64,000 bases of DNA from JBOEGW01 sp050633625 (GCA_050633625.1 JBOEGW010000004.1:310001-374000); one strand, 5' to 3'. Shown: positions 7,522 to 16,502, numbered from the stretch's first letter. Notes: generated from the letters alone by a model not told the origin. A program made the numbers and translations.

Positions 7522-8757
7522 CTAGTCCGCCAGCCCGCCCATATCCGTGCCAAGCGCCTTTGCGACTGTAAAAATGTCTTTGTCGCCGCGCCCGCACAGG
7601 TTCATGCAGATCAGGTGATCCTTGGGCAGGGTTGGCGCGATTTTCGCCACATGCGCCAGCGCGTGAGACGGTTCGAGCGCCGGGATAATACCCTCTGTCG
7701 TGCAGAGCAATTGGAAGGCCTCTAGGGCTTCAACATCTGTGATCGACACATATTGCGCGCGCCCAATATCGTGTAGCCAGCTGTGTTCGGGGCCGATACC
7801 CGGGTAGTCCAACCCGGCGGAAATCGAGTGGCCTTCGAGGATTTGGCCATCGTCATCTTGCAACAAATAGGTGCGGTTGCCATGCAAGACGCCGGGGCGG
7901 CCGCCGGTGAGAGAGGCGCAATGTTCCATTTTCGCGTTCACGCCTTTGCCACCAGCTTCGACGCCGATAATCTGCACGCTCTTGTCGTCCAAGAACGGGT
8001 GAAACAGCCCCATTGCATTGGAGCCACCACCGATTGCGGCCACCAGCGTGTCGGGCAAACGGTCCTCGGCGGCGAGCATTTGCGCCTTGGCTTCTTTGCC
8101 GATAATGGCTTGAAAATCACGGACCATCGCCGGGTAAGGGTGCGGGCCTGCGACGGTTCCGATGCAATAAAACGTATCGCGCACATTGGTGACCCAGTCT
8201 CGCAGCGCATCGTTCATCGCGTCTTTGAGTGTGCCGCGCCCGGAGGTCACAGGCACGATTTCCGCCCCCAGCAACTTCATGCGAAACACGTTCGGCGCTT
8301 GGCGTTCCACGTCATGAGCGCCCATGTAAACCACGCATTTCAAACCGAATTTGGCACAAACGGTGGCGGTGGCAACGCCGTGTTGCCCGGCGCCTGTTTC
8401 AGCAATGATGCGGGTTTTGCCCATCCGGCGGGCAAGGATGATCTGGCCCAGCACGTTGTTGATTTTATGCGCGCCTGTGTGGTTCAGCTCGTCGCGTTTG
8501 AGGTAGATTTTCGCGCCGCCAAGCTGTTCGGTGAGGCGTTCGGCAAAATAAAGCGGGGAGGGACGCCCGACATAGTGCGTCCAAAGATAATCCATCTCGT
8601 CCCAGAAAGTTTGGTCGGTTTTGGCGCGCTCGTATTGCTCCTCAAGTTCCAAAATCAGGGGCATCAAGGTTTCAGAGACGAACCGGCCGCCGAAATCTCC
8701 AAATCGACCCTTTTCGTTTGGGACGTTCATGAAAGAATTGAAAAGATCGTCAGCCAT
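7522..8757 (-). CDS. trpB: Tryptophan synthase beta chain
   Basis: TrpB joins indole to serine with pyridoxal phosphate in the last step of tryptophan synthesis. The PLP lysine lies in HTGAHKINNVLGQ, the phosphate-binding loop is GGGSNAMG, and RPSPLYFAERLT and EGHSISAGLDYPG are family motifs. At 411 residues it has normal length. It lies 116 bp downstream of trpF on the same strand. Its partner trpA is 7 kb away, so this genome separates the two subunits. Confidence 0.97.
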   Translation of the reverse strand: MADDLFNSFMNVPNEKGRFGDFGGRFVSETLMPLILELEEQYERAKTDQTFWDEMDYLWTHYVGRPSPLYFAERLTEQLGGAKIYLKRDELNHTGAHKINNVLGQIILARRMGKTRIIAETGAGQHGVATATVCAKFGLKCVVYMGAHDVERQAPNVFRMKLLGAEIVPVTSGRGTLKDAMNDALRDWVTNVRDTFYCIGTVAGPHPYPAMVRDFQAIIGKEAKAQMLAAEDRLPDTLVAAIGGGSNAMGLFHPFLDDKSVQIIGVEAGGKGVNAKMEHCASLTGGRPGVLHGNRTYLLQDDDGQILEGHSISAGLDYPGIGPEHSWLHDIGRAQYVSITDVEALEAFQLLCTTEGIIPALEPSHALAHVAKIAPTLPKDHLICMNLCGRGDKDIFTVAKALGTDMGGLAD

Positions 8758-8873
8758 GGTTGGACTCCCCGCGTTGTTGATCTTGTCCTAAAGCGTGGGG
8801 GGGCTGGGCGCAAGATGTGGGCATCAGGAAGGCGCGTGGGCGCGCTTGTTTCACCGCCGTGAGGGTGACAAGA

Positions 8874-9524
8874 CTATTGCGCTTTGCCACCCGTGGCCGC
8901 GAGGAAGGCGCGAATGGCGGCCTCATTCTTCTCGCCGGGGGCGCTTTCAACGCCGGAGGACACATCCACTTGGCGCGCGCCTGTGAGCTTGATGGCGAGG
9001 GCGACGTTTTGTGGGGTAAGCCCGCCTGCGAGCATCCATGGTTTTGACCAGTGCCGCCCTTCCAGAAGGGCCCAATCAAACGCCAGCCCGTTGCCGCCCG
9101 GTATGTCCGATCCCTTCGGCGCTTTGGCATCGACCAAGATTTGATCGGACACAGGCAAATAATCGTCAAGTTTTGCGAGGTCGCTCGCCTCTGAAATGCC
9201 AATGGCCTTCATCACGGGCAAGCCGTAGCGCGCCCGAATTTCGGCAACGCGCGCCGGGGTTTCGCGCCCGTGCAGTTGCAACATATCAAGGGGCACGCGG
9301 GAGGTGATCGCATCCAGCAGACTGTTATCAGCGTCCACCACGAGGGCCACCTTCGCGACGCCCGGCGGCACGTCCGCAGCCAGTTTGGCGGCCTCATCAA
9401 TGCTGATGTTGCGCGGGGATTTTGGGAAAAACACAAAGCCAAGATAAGCCGCGCCCGCGTCCACAGCCGCAGCGACATGGGCCGCCGTGCGCAGCCCGCA
9501 TATTTTCGTGCGAATATCGGTCAT
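8874..9524 (-). CDS. trpF: Phosphoribosylanthranilate isomerase
   Basis: TrpF carries out the Amadori rearrangement of phosphoribosylanthranilate in tryptophan synthesis. The N-terminal KICGLRT motif contains the catalytic cysteine, GFVFFPKSPRNIS follows, VDADNSLLD holds the likely catalytic aspartate, and the C-terminal DVSSGVESAPGEKN binds phosphate. The 216-residue TIM barrel is of normal size. It sits between lapA (15 bp upstream) and trpB, so trpF-trpB probably share transcripts with the ihfB-lapA genes before them. Confidence 0.95.
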   Translation of the reverse strand: MTDIRTKICGLRTAAHVAAAVDAGAAYLGFVFFPKSPRNISIDEAAKLAADVPPGVAKVALVVDADNSLLDAITSRVPLDMLQLHGRETPARVAEIRARYGLPVMKAIGISEASDLAKLDDYLPVSDQILVDAKAPKGSDIPGGNGLAFDWALLEGRHWSKPWMLAGGLTPQNVALAIKLTGARQVDVSSGVESAPGEKNEAAIRAFLAATGGKAQ

Positions 9525-9539
9525 CTTGGTGGGTGCCGT

Positions 9540-9890
9540 TTAGCCGGTTTTCTCAAGAAGCGCCAAGACGTCATCCTTTGGGCCTTGGTCCTTCTTCTTC
9601 AGCTCAGCCACTTCGCCCGCGAGTTTCACGGCGGCTTTTTTGGCCCGCGCGCCTTCCGAACGCACTTTATGCTCACGCAACCATTCCCAGACGAAGCCAA
9701 TCAAAACACCGGCGATGATGGCACCGAAAATGATGATGAACAGGGGGAGGTTCACGGACCAGCTCCACCCCAAAAATCCAGCAAGCTCCTCAGGCAACAG
9801 CCGCAGCTCAGCGGTGCCCCGATTTGCCAGGGCAACTGTGATGAGCACCACGGCCAATACCGCGGTGAAAGCAAGACGGATGTAACGCAT
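9540..9890 (-). CDS. LapA-domain (DUF1049) inner-membrane protein
   Basis: This 116-residue protein has a hydrophobic segment at 5-22 and another at about 46-70 (NLPLFIIIFGAIIAGVLIGF), followed by a basic, helical cytoplasmic tail, which is the layout of lipopolysaccharide assembly protein A. In E. coli the LapA/LapB pair tunes LPS synthesis through LpxC control; whether this copy does the same is unknown, and no lapB is in the window. Its place right after ihfB is common in proteobacteria and supports the assignment. Confidence 0.8.
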   Translation of the reverse strand: MRYIRLAFTAVLAVVLITVALANRGTAELRLLPEELAGFLGWSWSVNLPLFIIIFGAIIAGVLIGFVWEWLREHKVRSEGARAKKAAVKLAGEVAELKKKDQGPKDDVLALLEKTG

Positions 9891-9900
9891 GTTTGGCCTC

Positions 9901-10182
9901 TTATTTGCCGTTCAGTCGGTCGCGCAAGAGCTTCCCGGTCTTAAAGAATGGCACATGTTTCTCTTCGACCTCAACCGATTCTCCCGTGCGCGGGTTGCGC
10001 CCCACACGAGCATCTCGTTGCTTGACTGAAAACGCGCCAAAACCGCGCAGCTCAACGCGATCTCCACGAGACATGGCGTCGATAATTTCTTCAAAAATCG
10101 TATTCACGATGCGTTCAACATCACGTTGATAGAGGTGCGGATTATCTTCCGCAATCTTCTGAATCAACTCAGATCTGATCAT
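9901..10182 (-). CDS. ihfB: Integration host factor subunit beta
   Basis: IHF-beta pairs with IHF-alpha to bend DNA sharply at specific sites. The 93-residue protein starts MIRSELIQKIAEDNPHL and carries the DNA-binding arm motif GFGAFSVKQRDARVGRNPR. The ATG at 10182 follows a GGGGGA ribosome binding site on the minus strand; a 12-codon longer frame adds nothing conserved. It follows rpsA, the usual neighbour, with about 300 bp between, which leaves room for its own promoter. Confidence 0.95.
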   Translation of the reverse strand: MIRSELIQKIAEDNPHLYQRDVERIVNTIFEEIIDAMSRGDRVELRGFGAFSVKQRDARVGRNPRTGESVEVEEKHVPFFKTGKLLRDRLNGK

Positions 10183-10488
10183 CACAAATCCCCCCAAAGG
10201 ACTGTTTTTACGGCGCAAGTTGGCAGAGCGCTCTATGTGAGACTATAGGCGAGAAGATTTGATCCGAAAACAACTCAATACGGGTTAGGAGGAGGATTTT
10301 TGGGCTAATCGGCTCATTTTTCACGTAATTTTGGATCAGGACCGGATGCAGGTGCAGCATTTTTTGCCAAAGGCGCACCACGGGCCTGCGCCGTGTTGCC
10401 CGTTGATTCGGCTGTCTGGAGCGCAAACTGGAACGCAAAACGGCCCCGGAATTCTCCGAGGCCGTTTCTGTCATGTTTGCCGATTGGC
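10183..10488 (-). other. rpsA-ihfB intergenic region
   Basis: This 306-bp gap holds the rpsA terminator at its rpsA end (10437-10467). The rest is the likely ihfB promoter and leader. I see no convincing coding frame or RNA gene here. Confidence 0.5.
10437..10467 (-). terminator. Intrinsic terminator of rpsA
   Basis: On the minus strand AAACGGCC, then CGG-AGAATT-CCG, then GGCCGTTTT form a nested stem ending in a T-run, 22 nt after the rpsA stop. It separates rpsA from ihfB transcription. Confidence 0.75.
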
Positions 10489-12168
10489 TTACTCGTCGGT
10501 GTTGAGCGCGGCGCCCAAGATATCACCGAGCGAAGCGCCGGAGTCGGAGGAACCATATTGTTCCACGGCTTCTTTCTCTTCCGCGATTTCACGCGCTTTG
10601 ATCGAGAGGCCAAGACGACGGGATTTCGCATCCACGTTGGTGACACGTACGTCCACCTTGTCGCCAACACCGAAACGCTCTGGGCGCTGCTCGGCACGAT
10701 CACGCGACAAATCGGAGCGGCGGATGAAGGATTTCATGCCTTCATATTCCACTTCCACGCCGCCTTCTTCGATCGCTGTGACGTTCACAGTGATGATGTC
10801 ACCACGTTTTACGCCGCCAACAGCTTCTGCGAAGGGGTCGCCGTCCAGAGCTTTGATCGAGAGGGAGATGCGCTCTTTGTCGGTGTCGACTTCAGAGACA
10901 ACCGCCTTAACGATATCGCCTTTTTGGAACGATTGGATCGCTTCTTCGCCGCGCTGGTCCCAGCTGATGTCGGAGAGGTGAACCATGCCGTCGATCTCGC
11001 CGTCGAGACCAATGAACAGACCGAATTCGGTGATGTTCTTGACTTCGCCTTCGACCTGCGTGCCCTCGGGGTGTGTTTCTGCAAACACTTCCCATGGGTT
11101 GCGCATTGTTTGTTTGAGACCGAGGGAAACGCGGCGTTTTGCACCGTCGATTTCCAGCACCATGACTTCCACTTCTTGCGAGGTGGAGACGATTTTGCCC
11201 GGGTGTACGTTTTTCTTGGTCCAGGACATCTCGGAGACGTGCACCAGGCCTTCAACGCCAGGCTCAAGCTCAACAAACGCACCGTAGTCGGTGATGTTGG
11301 TCACGCGGCCTTTGTGCACCGATTCCAGTGGGTACTTGCCAGCGACCAGATCCCACGGATCTTCTTGCAGTTGCTTCATACCGAGCGAAATGCGGTGTGT
11401 GTCTTTGTTGATTTTGATGACCTGTACCTTGATCGTCTCGCCGATGGAGAGGATTTCGGAAGGGTGGTTCACACGGCGCCAAGCCATGTCGGTCACGTGC
11501 AACAGGCCGTCTACGCCGCCAAGGTCAACAAACGCACCGTATTCGGTGATGTTTTTGACAACGCCGTCAACGGTCTGACCTTCGGTGAGGTTGCCAATGA
11601 CTTCGGCGCGCTGTTCGGCGCGGCTTTCTTCGAGGATCGCGCGGCGCGACACAACGATATTGCCCCGGCGACGGTCCATCTTGAGGATTTGGAACGGTTG
11701 CTTGAGACCCATGAGCGGGCCAGCGTCGCGCACGGGGCGCACATCAACTTGCGAGCCGGGCAAGAAGGCCACAGCACCGCCGAGGTCGACGGTGAAGCCG
11801 CCTTTGACACGGCCAAAGATGGCGCCTTCGACGCGCAGCTCGTCTGCGTAGGCTTTTTCCAAACGGTCCCATGCTTCTTCGCGGCGGGCCATCTCGCGGG
11901 AGATAACGGCTTCGCCACGGGCGTTTTCAGCCGCGCGCAGGAAGACCTCGACTTCGTCGCCAACCGAGATATCGGGGGCTTCGCCGGGGTTTGCGAATTC
12001 TTTAAGATCAACGCGGCCTTCCATTTTGTAGCCAACGTCGATGATGGCTTGGCCCGCTTCAACAGCGATGACTTTGCCTTTGACAACAGAACCCTCTTGG
12101 GGCGTGTCGATTTCGAAGCTTTCGTTCAGGAGGGCTTCGAATTCCTCCATAGTTGTATTAGCGCTCAT
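10489..12168 (-). CDS. rpsA: 30S ribosomal protein S1
   Basis: S1 helps the small subunit bind and unfold mRNA leaders. The 559-residue protein contains six S1 OB-fold repeats; the third to sixth show the clear pattern VKNITEYGAFVDLGG-VDGLLHVTDM, VTNITDYGAFVEL, VKNITEFGLFIGL and a diverged last copy. The acidic start (TMEEFEALLNESFEID) is typical. The usual upstream partner cmk is not adjacent; instead a lactate dehydrogenase-type gene lies upstream, separated by its own terminator. Confidence 0.97.
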   Translation of the reverse strand: MSANTTMEEFEALLNESFEIDTPQEGSVVKGKVIAVEAGQAIIDVGYKMEGRVDLKEFANPGEAPDISVGDEVEVFLRAAENARGEAVISREMARREEAWDRLEKAYADELRVEGAIFGRVKGGFTVDLGGAVAFLPGSQVDVRPVRDAGPLMGLKQPFQILKMDRRRGNIVVSRRAILEESRAEQRAEVIGNLTEGQTVDGVVKNITEYGAFVDLGGVDGLLHVTDMAWRRVNHPSEILSIGETIKVQVIKINKDTHRISLGMKQLQEDPWDLVAGKYPLESVHKGRVTNITDYGAFVELEPGVEGLVHVSEMSWTKKNVHPGKIVSTSQEVEVMVLEIDGAKRRVSLGLKQTMRNPWEVFAETHPEGTQVEGEVKNITEFGLFIGLDGEIDGMVHLSDISWDQRGEEAIQSFQKGDIVKAVVSEVDTDKERISLSIKALDGDPFAEAVGGVKRGDIITVNVTAIEEGGVEVEYEGMKSFIRRSDLSRDRAEQRPERFGVGDKVDVRVTNVDAKSRRLGLSIKAREIAEEKEAVEQYGSSDSGASLGDILGAALNTDE

Positions 12169-12256
12169 GCGTAAGTTGTTCCTTTAACAGTCTTTTTAAC
12201 GGGCCGGGCGGTTGGGTCCGCCGGTCTTTCGGTTGATTAAGCAGACTTGGCTGCCG

Positions 12257-12285
12257 CAAAACAAAGAGGGCCGGTATCCCGACCC
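12257..12285 (-). terminator. Intrinsic terminator between lldD and rpsA
   Basis: Reading the minus strand, GGGTCGG (from 12285) pairs with CCGGCCC (to 12268) around a GATA loop and is followed by TCTTTGTTTT. It ends transcription from the lldD gene before the rpsA promoter region (12169-12256). Confidence 0.75.
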
Positions 12286-12407
12286 TGCTCGATTCGTCCT
12301 GCGGCATTTACGCCTTGTCTGGGGCGGCTTTTAGGCGGGTAAGCCCTGTAATGCAAGGGCTAAAGCGGGGAACAGCGCAGGCCAGTGCAGTCCAGATATT
12401 GACAGCT

Positions 12408-13574
12408 TTATCGGTCCCACTCCCCGGCAAACCCCTTGGGCACTCGCAGGATATCACGGGTGACGTTTTTGATGTCGCGGTGGCCGCAGAACGCCATGGA
12501 GGTGTCCATTTCCTTGTGGATCACTTCAAGCGCTTTGGTGACGCCATCTTCGCCCATCGCACCAAGACCGTATATATAGGCCCGCCCGATGTAGGTGCCT
12601 TTTGCCCCCATTGCGATCGCTTTGAGCACGTCTTGCCCGGAGCGAATACCGCTGTCGATGTGCACTTCCACTTTGTCGCCCACAGCTTCCAGGATCGGCT
12701 CAAGCGCGCGGATTGAGCTGATTGCGCCATCCAGCTGCCGCCCGCCGTGGTTCGAGACAATGATTGCATCCGCGCCGATCTTGGCGGCCATCAGCGCGTC
12801 CTCAACCTCCATGATCCCCTTGAGGATCAGTTTGCCGCCCCACATATCGCGGATTTTCTCGATCTTGGCCCAGTCCAGCGCCGGATCAAATTGTTCCGCC
12901 GTCCAGGCCATCAGATCAGCAGGGTTTGACACATCCTTGGTATGGCCAACAATATTGCCAAATTGCCGCCGTTTGGTGCCGAGCATCCCCATGCCCCAAC
13001 GCCATTTGGTCGAAAGGTTGAGGATATTGGCGAGGGTCGGCTTGGGCGGGGCTGACAGCCCGTTCTTGAGATCTTTGTGCCGCTGCCCAAGCACCTGCAA
13101 ATCGAGCGTCAGCACCAACGCAGAACAGCCAGCGTCCTTAGCGCGTTGGATGATACGGGCAAGAAAATCCTCATCGCGCATCACATAAAGCTGGAACCAA
13201 AACGGCTTACTTGTGTGCTCTGCCACGTCTTCAATTGAGCAGATGGACATGGTGGTCAGGGTGAAGGGCACGCCAAATTTTTCTGCCGCGCGCGCCGCTT
13301 TGATTTCGCCATCCGCACATTGCATTCCCGTCATGCCAACCGGGGCCAGCGCCACTGGCATTTTGACGGTTTCCCCAATCATTTCGCTTTCAAGAGTGCG
13401 GTTGCTCATGTCCACCGCCACCCGTTGACGCAGGCGGATTTCGTCAAAATCTGACGTGTTTTCGCGAAAGGTTTGTTCAGACCAAGAGCCGGTTTCCACG
13501 TAGTCATAAAACATCTTCGGGACGCGCCGGTGATATAGGGTGCGCAGGTCTTTGATGTTGGTGATGACGGGCAT
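12408..13574 (-). CDS. lldD: FMN-dependent L-lactate dehydrogenase/alpha-hydroxy-acid oxidase
   Basis: This enzyme family oxidises L-2-hydroxy acids to 2-keto acids with FMN. The signature SNHGGRQLDG holds the catalytic histidine and substrate arginine, and LAPVGMTGMQ, LVLTLDLQVLGQRHKD, LKGIMEVEDA and the C-terminal phosphate loop HIDSGIRSGQDV are all present. Length (388) matches LldD; L-lactate is the default guess, but glycolate- or mandelate-type substrates are possible. The ATG at 13574 follows GAGGGAG. It is divergent from the ZIP transporter gene. Confidence 0.85.
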   Translation of the reverse strand: MPVITNIKDLRTLYHRRVPKMFYDYVETGSWSEQTFRENTSDFDEIRLRQRVAVDMSNRTLESEMIGETVKMPVALAPVGMTGMQCADGEIKAARAAEKFGVPFTLTTMSICSIEDVAEHTSKPFWFQLYVMRDEDFLARIIQRAKDAGCSALVLTLDLQVLGQRHKDLKNGLSAPPKPTLANILNLSTKWRWGMGMLGTKRRQFGNIVGHTKDVSNPADLMAWTAEQFDPALDWAKIEKIRDMWGGKLILKGIMEVEDALMAAKIGADAIIVSNHGGRQLDGAISSIRALEPILEAVGDKVEVHIDSGIRSGQDVLKAIAMGAKGTYIGRAYIYGLGAMGEDGVTKALEVIHKEMDTSMAFCGHRDIKNVTRDILRVPKGFAGEWDR

Positions 13575-13680
13575 TTTGGTCTCCCTCAAAGCGATTGGTA
13601 AAAACTTCTTACCGCTCCGCAGCCATTGCCGCAAATGTTTTGCGCTTGCGAAGGGGCGCGCGCGGGATCAAGGTCGGCTC

Positions 13681-14454
13681 ATGAATGTCGTGATGATGGG
13701 ACTTTTGGCGAGCCTTGGCGCTGGGATGATGACGGGCGTGGGCGCGCTGCCTGTGCTGTTTGGCAAAACCATCACACAACGCAATTCCGATACGCTTTTG
13801 GGGTTCGCAGCCGGGGTGATGATCTCGGCGTCTTTCTTTTCGCTGATCATACCGGGCATTGATGCGGCCACCAATCACTACGGGTCACTCACATATGCGG
13901 CGCTTGTGGCGAGTGGGGGGATTGCGCTTGGGGCTTTCGCGGTTTGGCTCTTGAACGAGACCTTGCCGCATGAACACTTTGTGGAAGGTCCGCAGGGGGC
14001 GGACCTCGGCGCGCTTGCCAAAATCTGGTTATTCGTGATCGCCATCACGATCCATAATTTCCCTGAGGGTATGGCTGTTGGCGTGGGCTTTGGTGGCGGG
14101 GATGTGGCGAATGGGATGTCGCTTGCCACTGGGATTGGGCTGCAAAACGCGCCTGAGGGGCTTGCTGTGGCTGTGGCGTTGTTTGGGCTTGGCTACTCCA
14201 AGTGGAAAGCCTTTGGAATTGCGCTTTTGACGGGGCTTATTGAGCCGGTTGGCGGGCTGATCGGCGCGTGGGCTGTGACACTATCTGAGGTGATGTTGCC
14301 TTGGGGGCTGACCTTTGCGGCGGGGGCGATGTTGTTTATCATCAGCCATGAAATCATCCCGGAAACCCACCGCCACGGCCATCAAAACCGCGCCACAGCA
14401 GGGCTTATTTTTGGATTGATCTTGATGATGTTTTTGGATGTGACACTGGCATGA
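13681..14454 (+). CDS. ZIP family metal transporter
   Basis: This 257-residue membrane protein has about eight hydrophobic segments and the ZIP-family helix IV-V motifs: HNFPEGMAVGVGFGGGD and QNAPEGLAVAVALFGLG, whose His, Asn and Glu residues line the metal path. Zinc is the usual substrate; iron or manganese are possible. The ATG at 13681 follows AAGG; the longer frame reaches back over the divergent gene's start. The stop overlaps the start of the MaoC-type gene, so the two are translated together, an unusual partnership. Confidence 0.88.
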   Translation: MNVVMMGLLASLGAGMMTGVGALPVLFGKTITQRNSDTLLGFAAGVMISASFFSLIIPGIDAATNHYGSLTYAALVASGGIALGAFAVWLLNETLPHEHFVEGPQGADLGALAKIWLFVIAITIHNFPEGMAVGVGFGGGDVANGMSLATGIGLQNAPEGLAVAVALFGLGYSKWKAFGIALLTGLIEPVGGLIGAWAVTLSEVMLPWGLTFAAGAMLFIISHEIIPETHRHGHQNRATAGLIFGLILMMFLDVTLA

Positions 14455-14906
14455 AACAGATGTATTTCGACGATGTTGAGGTGGGGTTCACCTATGCAAC
14501 AGCCACCAAGAAAATAACGCGTGAGGCGGTGATTGGCTTTGCGCAGGAATGGGATCCGCAGCCGTTTCATTTGGACGATGAGGCCGCGGCCAAAACTCAT
14601 TTCGGGCGCATTGCGGCCTCTGGCTGGCACACGCTTTTGATTGCGTTCAACCTTGGGCTTGAGACCGGCGTTTGGCGCGAGTCGTCGCTGGGGGCGGCGG
14701 GCATGGATGAGGTGCGTTGGCTAACGCCAGTGTACCCGGATGATGTGATTTATGCGCAGAGCGAAGTTGTGTGGACGGAACGCTCAAAAACGCGACCCGA
14801 CCGGGGGCGCGTGCGGATCAACACACAGGTCTTGCGCGAAAGTGACGGTGACGACGAGGTGGTTGCTCGCTTTGTGTCACGGATTTTGTTGCGCTGTCGT
14901 CCATAA
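14451..14906 (+). CDS. MaoC family dehydratase
   Basis: The 151-residue protein has a single hot-dog fold of the MaoC/R-specific enoyl-CoA hydratase type. The motif FAQEWDPQPFHLDDEAA carries the catalytic Asp/His pair, FGRIAASGWHTL forms the central helix, and DEVRWLTPVYPDDVIYAQSE is the typical substrate-side strand pair. It likely hydrates an enoyl-CoA, but the substrate is unknown. Its ATG overlaps the ZIP transporter stop. A convergent inverted repeat follows the stop. Confidence 0.85.
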   Translation: MKQMYFDDVEVGFTYATATKKITREAVIGFAQEWDPQPFHLDDEAAAKTHFGRIAASGWHTLLIAFNLGLETGVWRESSLGAAGMDEVRWLTPVYPDDVIYAQSEVVWTERSKTRPDRGRVRINTQVLRESDGDDEVVARFVSRILLRCRP

Positions 14907-14932
14907 AAGACCTCATGTGCGCTTGTCGCAAA

Positions 14933-14960
14933 CCTGATCGGGCAGGCAGCGCAGATCAGG
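14933..14960. terminator. Inverted repeat between convergent genes
   Basis: CCTGATC (14933-14939) and GATCAGG (14954-14960) form a perfect 7-bp stem around a 14-nt loop, between the converging MaoC and DUF1330-like genes. No strong U-run flanks it, so its use as a bidirectional terminator is uncertain. Confidence 0.4.
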
Positions 14961-14961
14961 C

Positions 14962-15228
14962 TTAGTCAAGCGTTGTAACCTTGGCTTTGGCGCCAATGTC
15001 TGCCCAGGTCTTCGCCTCAGCAACGCGCAGAGGATCAGCAAGAAACGCCTGAAACTGGGCTTGGCTTGGAAACCTCAAGATGTGAATTTCGCAACGCGCA
15101 TCCTGCGTGCGTTCTCGGCTGACGAGATCTGCGCCGTAGAGCGGCAAACGTGCCAGAACCTTGGCCTCATAGGCGTCAAATGTGACAAGGTCCACGTCGG
15201 TGAGGTCAATCTCCACGCGAACCTTCAT
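14962..15228 (-). CDS. Small dimeric alpha/beta-barrel protein (DUF1330-like)
   Basis: This 88-residue protein has the beta-alpha-beta pattern of the ferredoxin-like dimeric barrel (MKVRVEIDLTDVDLVTFDAY...EIHILRFPSQAQFQAFLADP), close in style to DUF1330. No catalytic residues are evident. It begins 4 bp after the trpA stop, with an AAGG element inside the end of trpA, so it is probably co-translated with trpA. The family link is by pattern only. Confidence 0.6.
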   Translation of the reverse strand: MKVRVEIDLTDVDLVTFDAYEAKVLARLPLYGADLVSRERTQDARCEIHILRFPSQAQFQAFLADPLRVAEAKTWADIGAKAKVTTLD

Positions 15229-15231
15229 GCC

Positions 15232-16023
15232 TTATGCCCGGTGCGCTCCGTCTGCGAGCGTTTTGACGAAGGCCAAGACCTCGGCCGGGCTGTCGCCGCG
15301 CCCGATGCGGTTGACGATCGCTGAGCCAACAACCGTGCCATCCGCCACGCTGGCGATGCTTTGTGCGGCGTCCGGCGTGTTGACGCCGAAACCGACAATG
15401 ATCGGAATGTCTGTCTTTTCTTTCATGCGGATCACTTCTGGGGCCACATCCGCCGCCGAGGCTTCGCCTGCGCCCGTGATGCCGGTGATCGACACGTAAT
15501 ACACAAACCCGGAGGTGTTTTGGAGCACGGTCGGCAACCGTTTTTCGTCGGTCGTCGGCGTGGCAAGGCGGATGAAATTCAGCCCGGCAGCCTGCGCAGG
15601 AATGCACAACTCATCGTCTTCTTCCGGGGGCAGGTCCACGATGATCAACCCATCAACACCGGCCGCCTTCGCATCCATGAGAAACTTGTCGACGCCCCGG
15701 TTATAGATCGGGTTGTAATAGCCCATCAAAACAATCGGTGTTGTATCGTCGGTCTTGCGAAACGCCGCCGCCATATCCAGTGTTTTTTGCAGCGTCATGC
15801 CCGCGTCCAGCGCGCGTTGCCCGGCGAGCTGAATTGTCGGCCCATCCGCCATTGGATCGGTGAAGGCGATGCCGAGTTCGATGATGTCAACGCCTGCGCC
15901 GGGCATGCCCTTCATCACTTCAAGCGAAGTTTCAACGTCAGGATCACCCCCCATAATGTAGGCAACGAAGGCTTTTTTGCCTTGCGCTTTGAGGGCTGCA
16001 AATTTGGCGTCGATCCGTGACAT
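15232..16023 (-). CDS. trpA: Tryptophan synthase alpha chain
   Basis: TrpA cleaves indole-3-glycerol phosphate and passes indole to TrpB. The catalytic Glu is in GVDIIELGIAFTDPMADGP, the catalytic Asp is in the same stretch, and PPEEDDE, YYVSITGITGAG and VGFGVNTPDAA complete the barrel and phosphate site. Length is 263 residues. It lies apart from trpF-trpB and between a VOC protein and a small barrel gene, so coordination with trpB must come from separate promoters. Confidence 0.97.
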   Translation of the reverse strand: MSRIDAKFAALKAQGKKAFVAYIMGGDPDVETSLEVMKGMPGAGVDIIELGIAFTDPMADGPTIQLAGQRALDAGMTLQKTLDMAAAFRKTDDTTPIVLMGYYNPIYNRGVDKFLMDAKAAGVDGLIIVDLPPEEDDELCIPAQAAGLNFIRLATPTTDEKRLPTVLQNTSGFVYYVSITGITGAGEASAADVAPEVIRMKEKTDIPIIVGFGVNTPDAAQSIASVADGTVVGSAIVNRIGRGDSPAEVLAFVKTLADGAHRA

Positions 16024-16085
16024 GGCGGGCTCCCTTGCTGTTCACAAAGGGAAGTGCCTTAAACTGTGCAAAAGGGCAAGGGGGC

Positions 16086-16502
16086 CTAGCCCGCCTCATC
16101 GGTGATCGACACCATCCACCGGACGCCGAATTTGTCCGATAGGGTGCCAAAGCCGGGCGACCAGAAGGTAGCTTCAAATGGCATGCGCACCTCGCCGCCC
16201 TCCGATAGCGCGTCAAACACCCGTTTTGCCTCCTCAAAGGTTGGTAGGTCCACATAGACATTGCAGCCGGACATAACGGGGCCTTCCCCATCCGAAGGGT
16301 CGTCCGAGCCATAGATCCAGCCGGACCCAATCTTGAGCGCCGCGTGCATCACTGTTTCCGGGGCCATTCCGGGGATGCGGTCGGAGTCGGGCATCTGTGT
16401 CCCGTCCATGATTTCCGGGGCATCAACGCCAAACACCTCGGCCCAGAAGGTAAAGGCGTCGCGCGCTTGATTTTTGAAAAAGATGTATGGGATGGGCTGC
16501 AT
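16086..16502 (-). CDS. PhnB-like VOC family protein
   Basis: This 138-residue protein matches the PhnB/3-demethylubiquinone-like branch of the VOC superfamily: MQPIPYIFFKNQARDAFTFWAEVFG at the start, IYGSDDPSDGEGP in the middle, and the C-terminal FGTLSDKFGVRWMVS. Function of most such proteins is unknown. The ATG at 16502 follows AAGGAG; the 10-codon longer start has no such site. It is divergent from ychF, with about 93 bp between the starts. Confidence 0.82.
   Translation of the reverse strand: MQPIPYIFFKNQARDAFTFWAEVFGVDAPEIMDGTQMPDSDRIPGMAPETVMHAALKIGSGWIYGSDDPSDGEGPVMSGCNVYVDLPTFEEAKRVFDALSEGGEVRMPFEATFWSPGFGTLSDKFGVRWMVSITDEAG

Noticed and set aside
10393..12174. Long open frame (593 codons) on the plus strand opposite rpsA
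   Set aside because: It mirrors the strongly conserved S1 repeats on the minus strand, has no family features and no ribosome binding site; it is a codon-bias shadow.
12200..12230. GC-rich hairpin in the rpsA leader
   Set aside because: One mismatch, no U-run and ordinary GC-rich content; could be chance.
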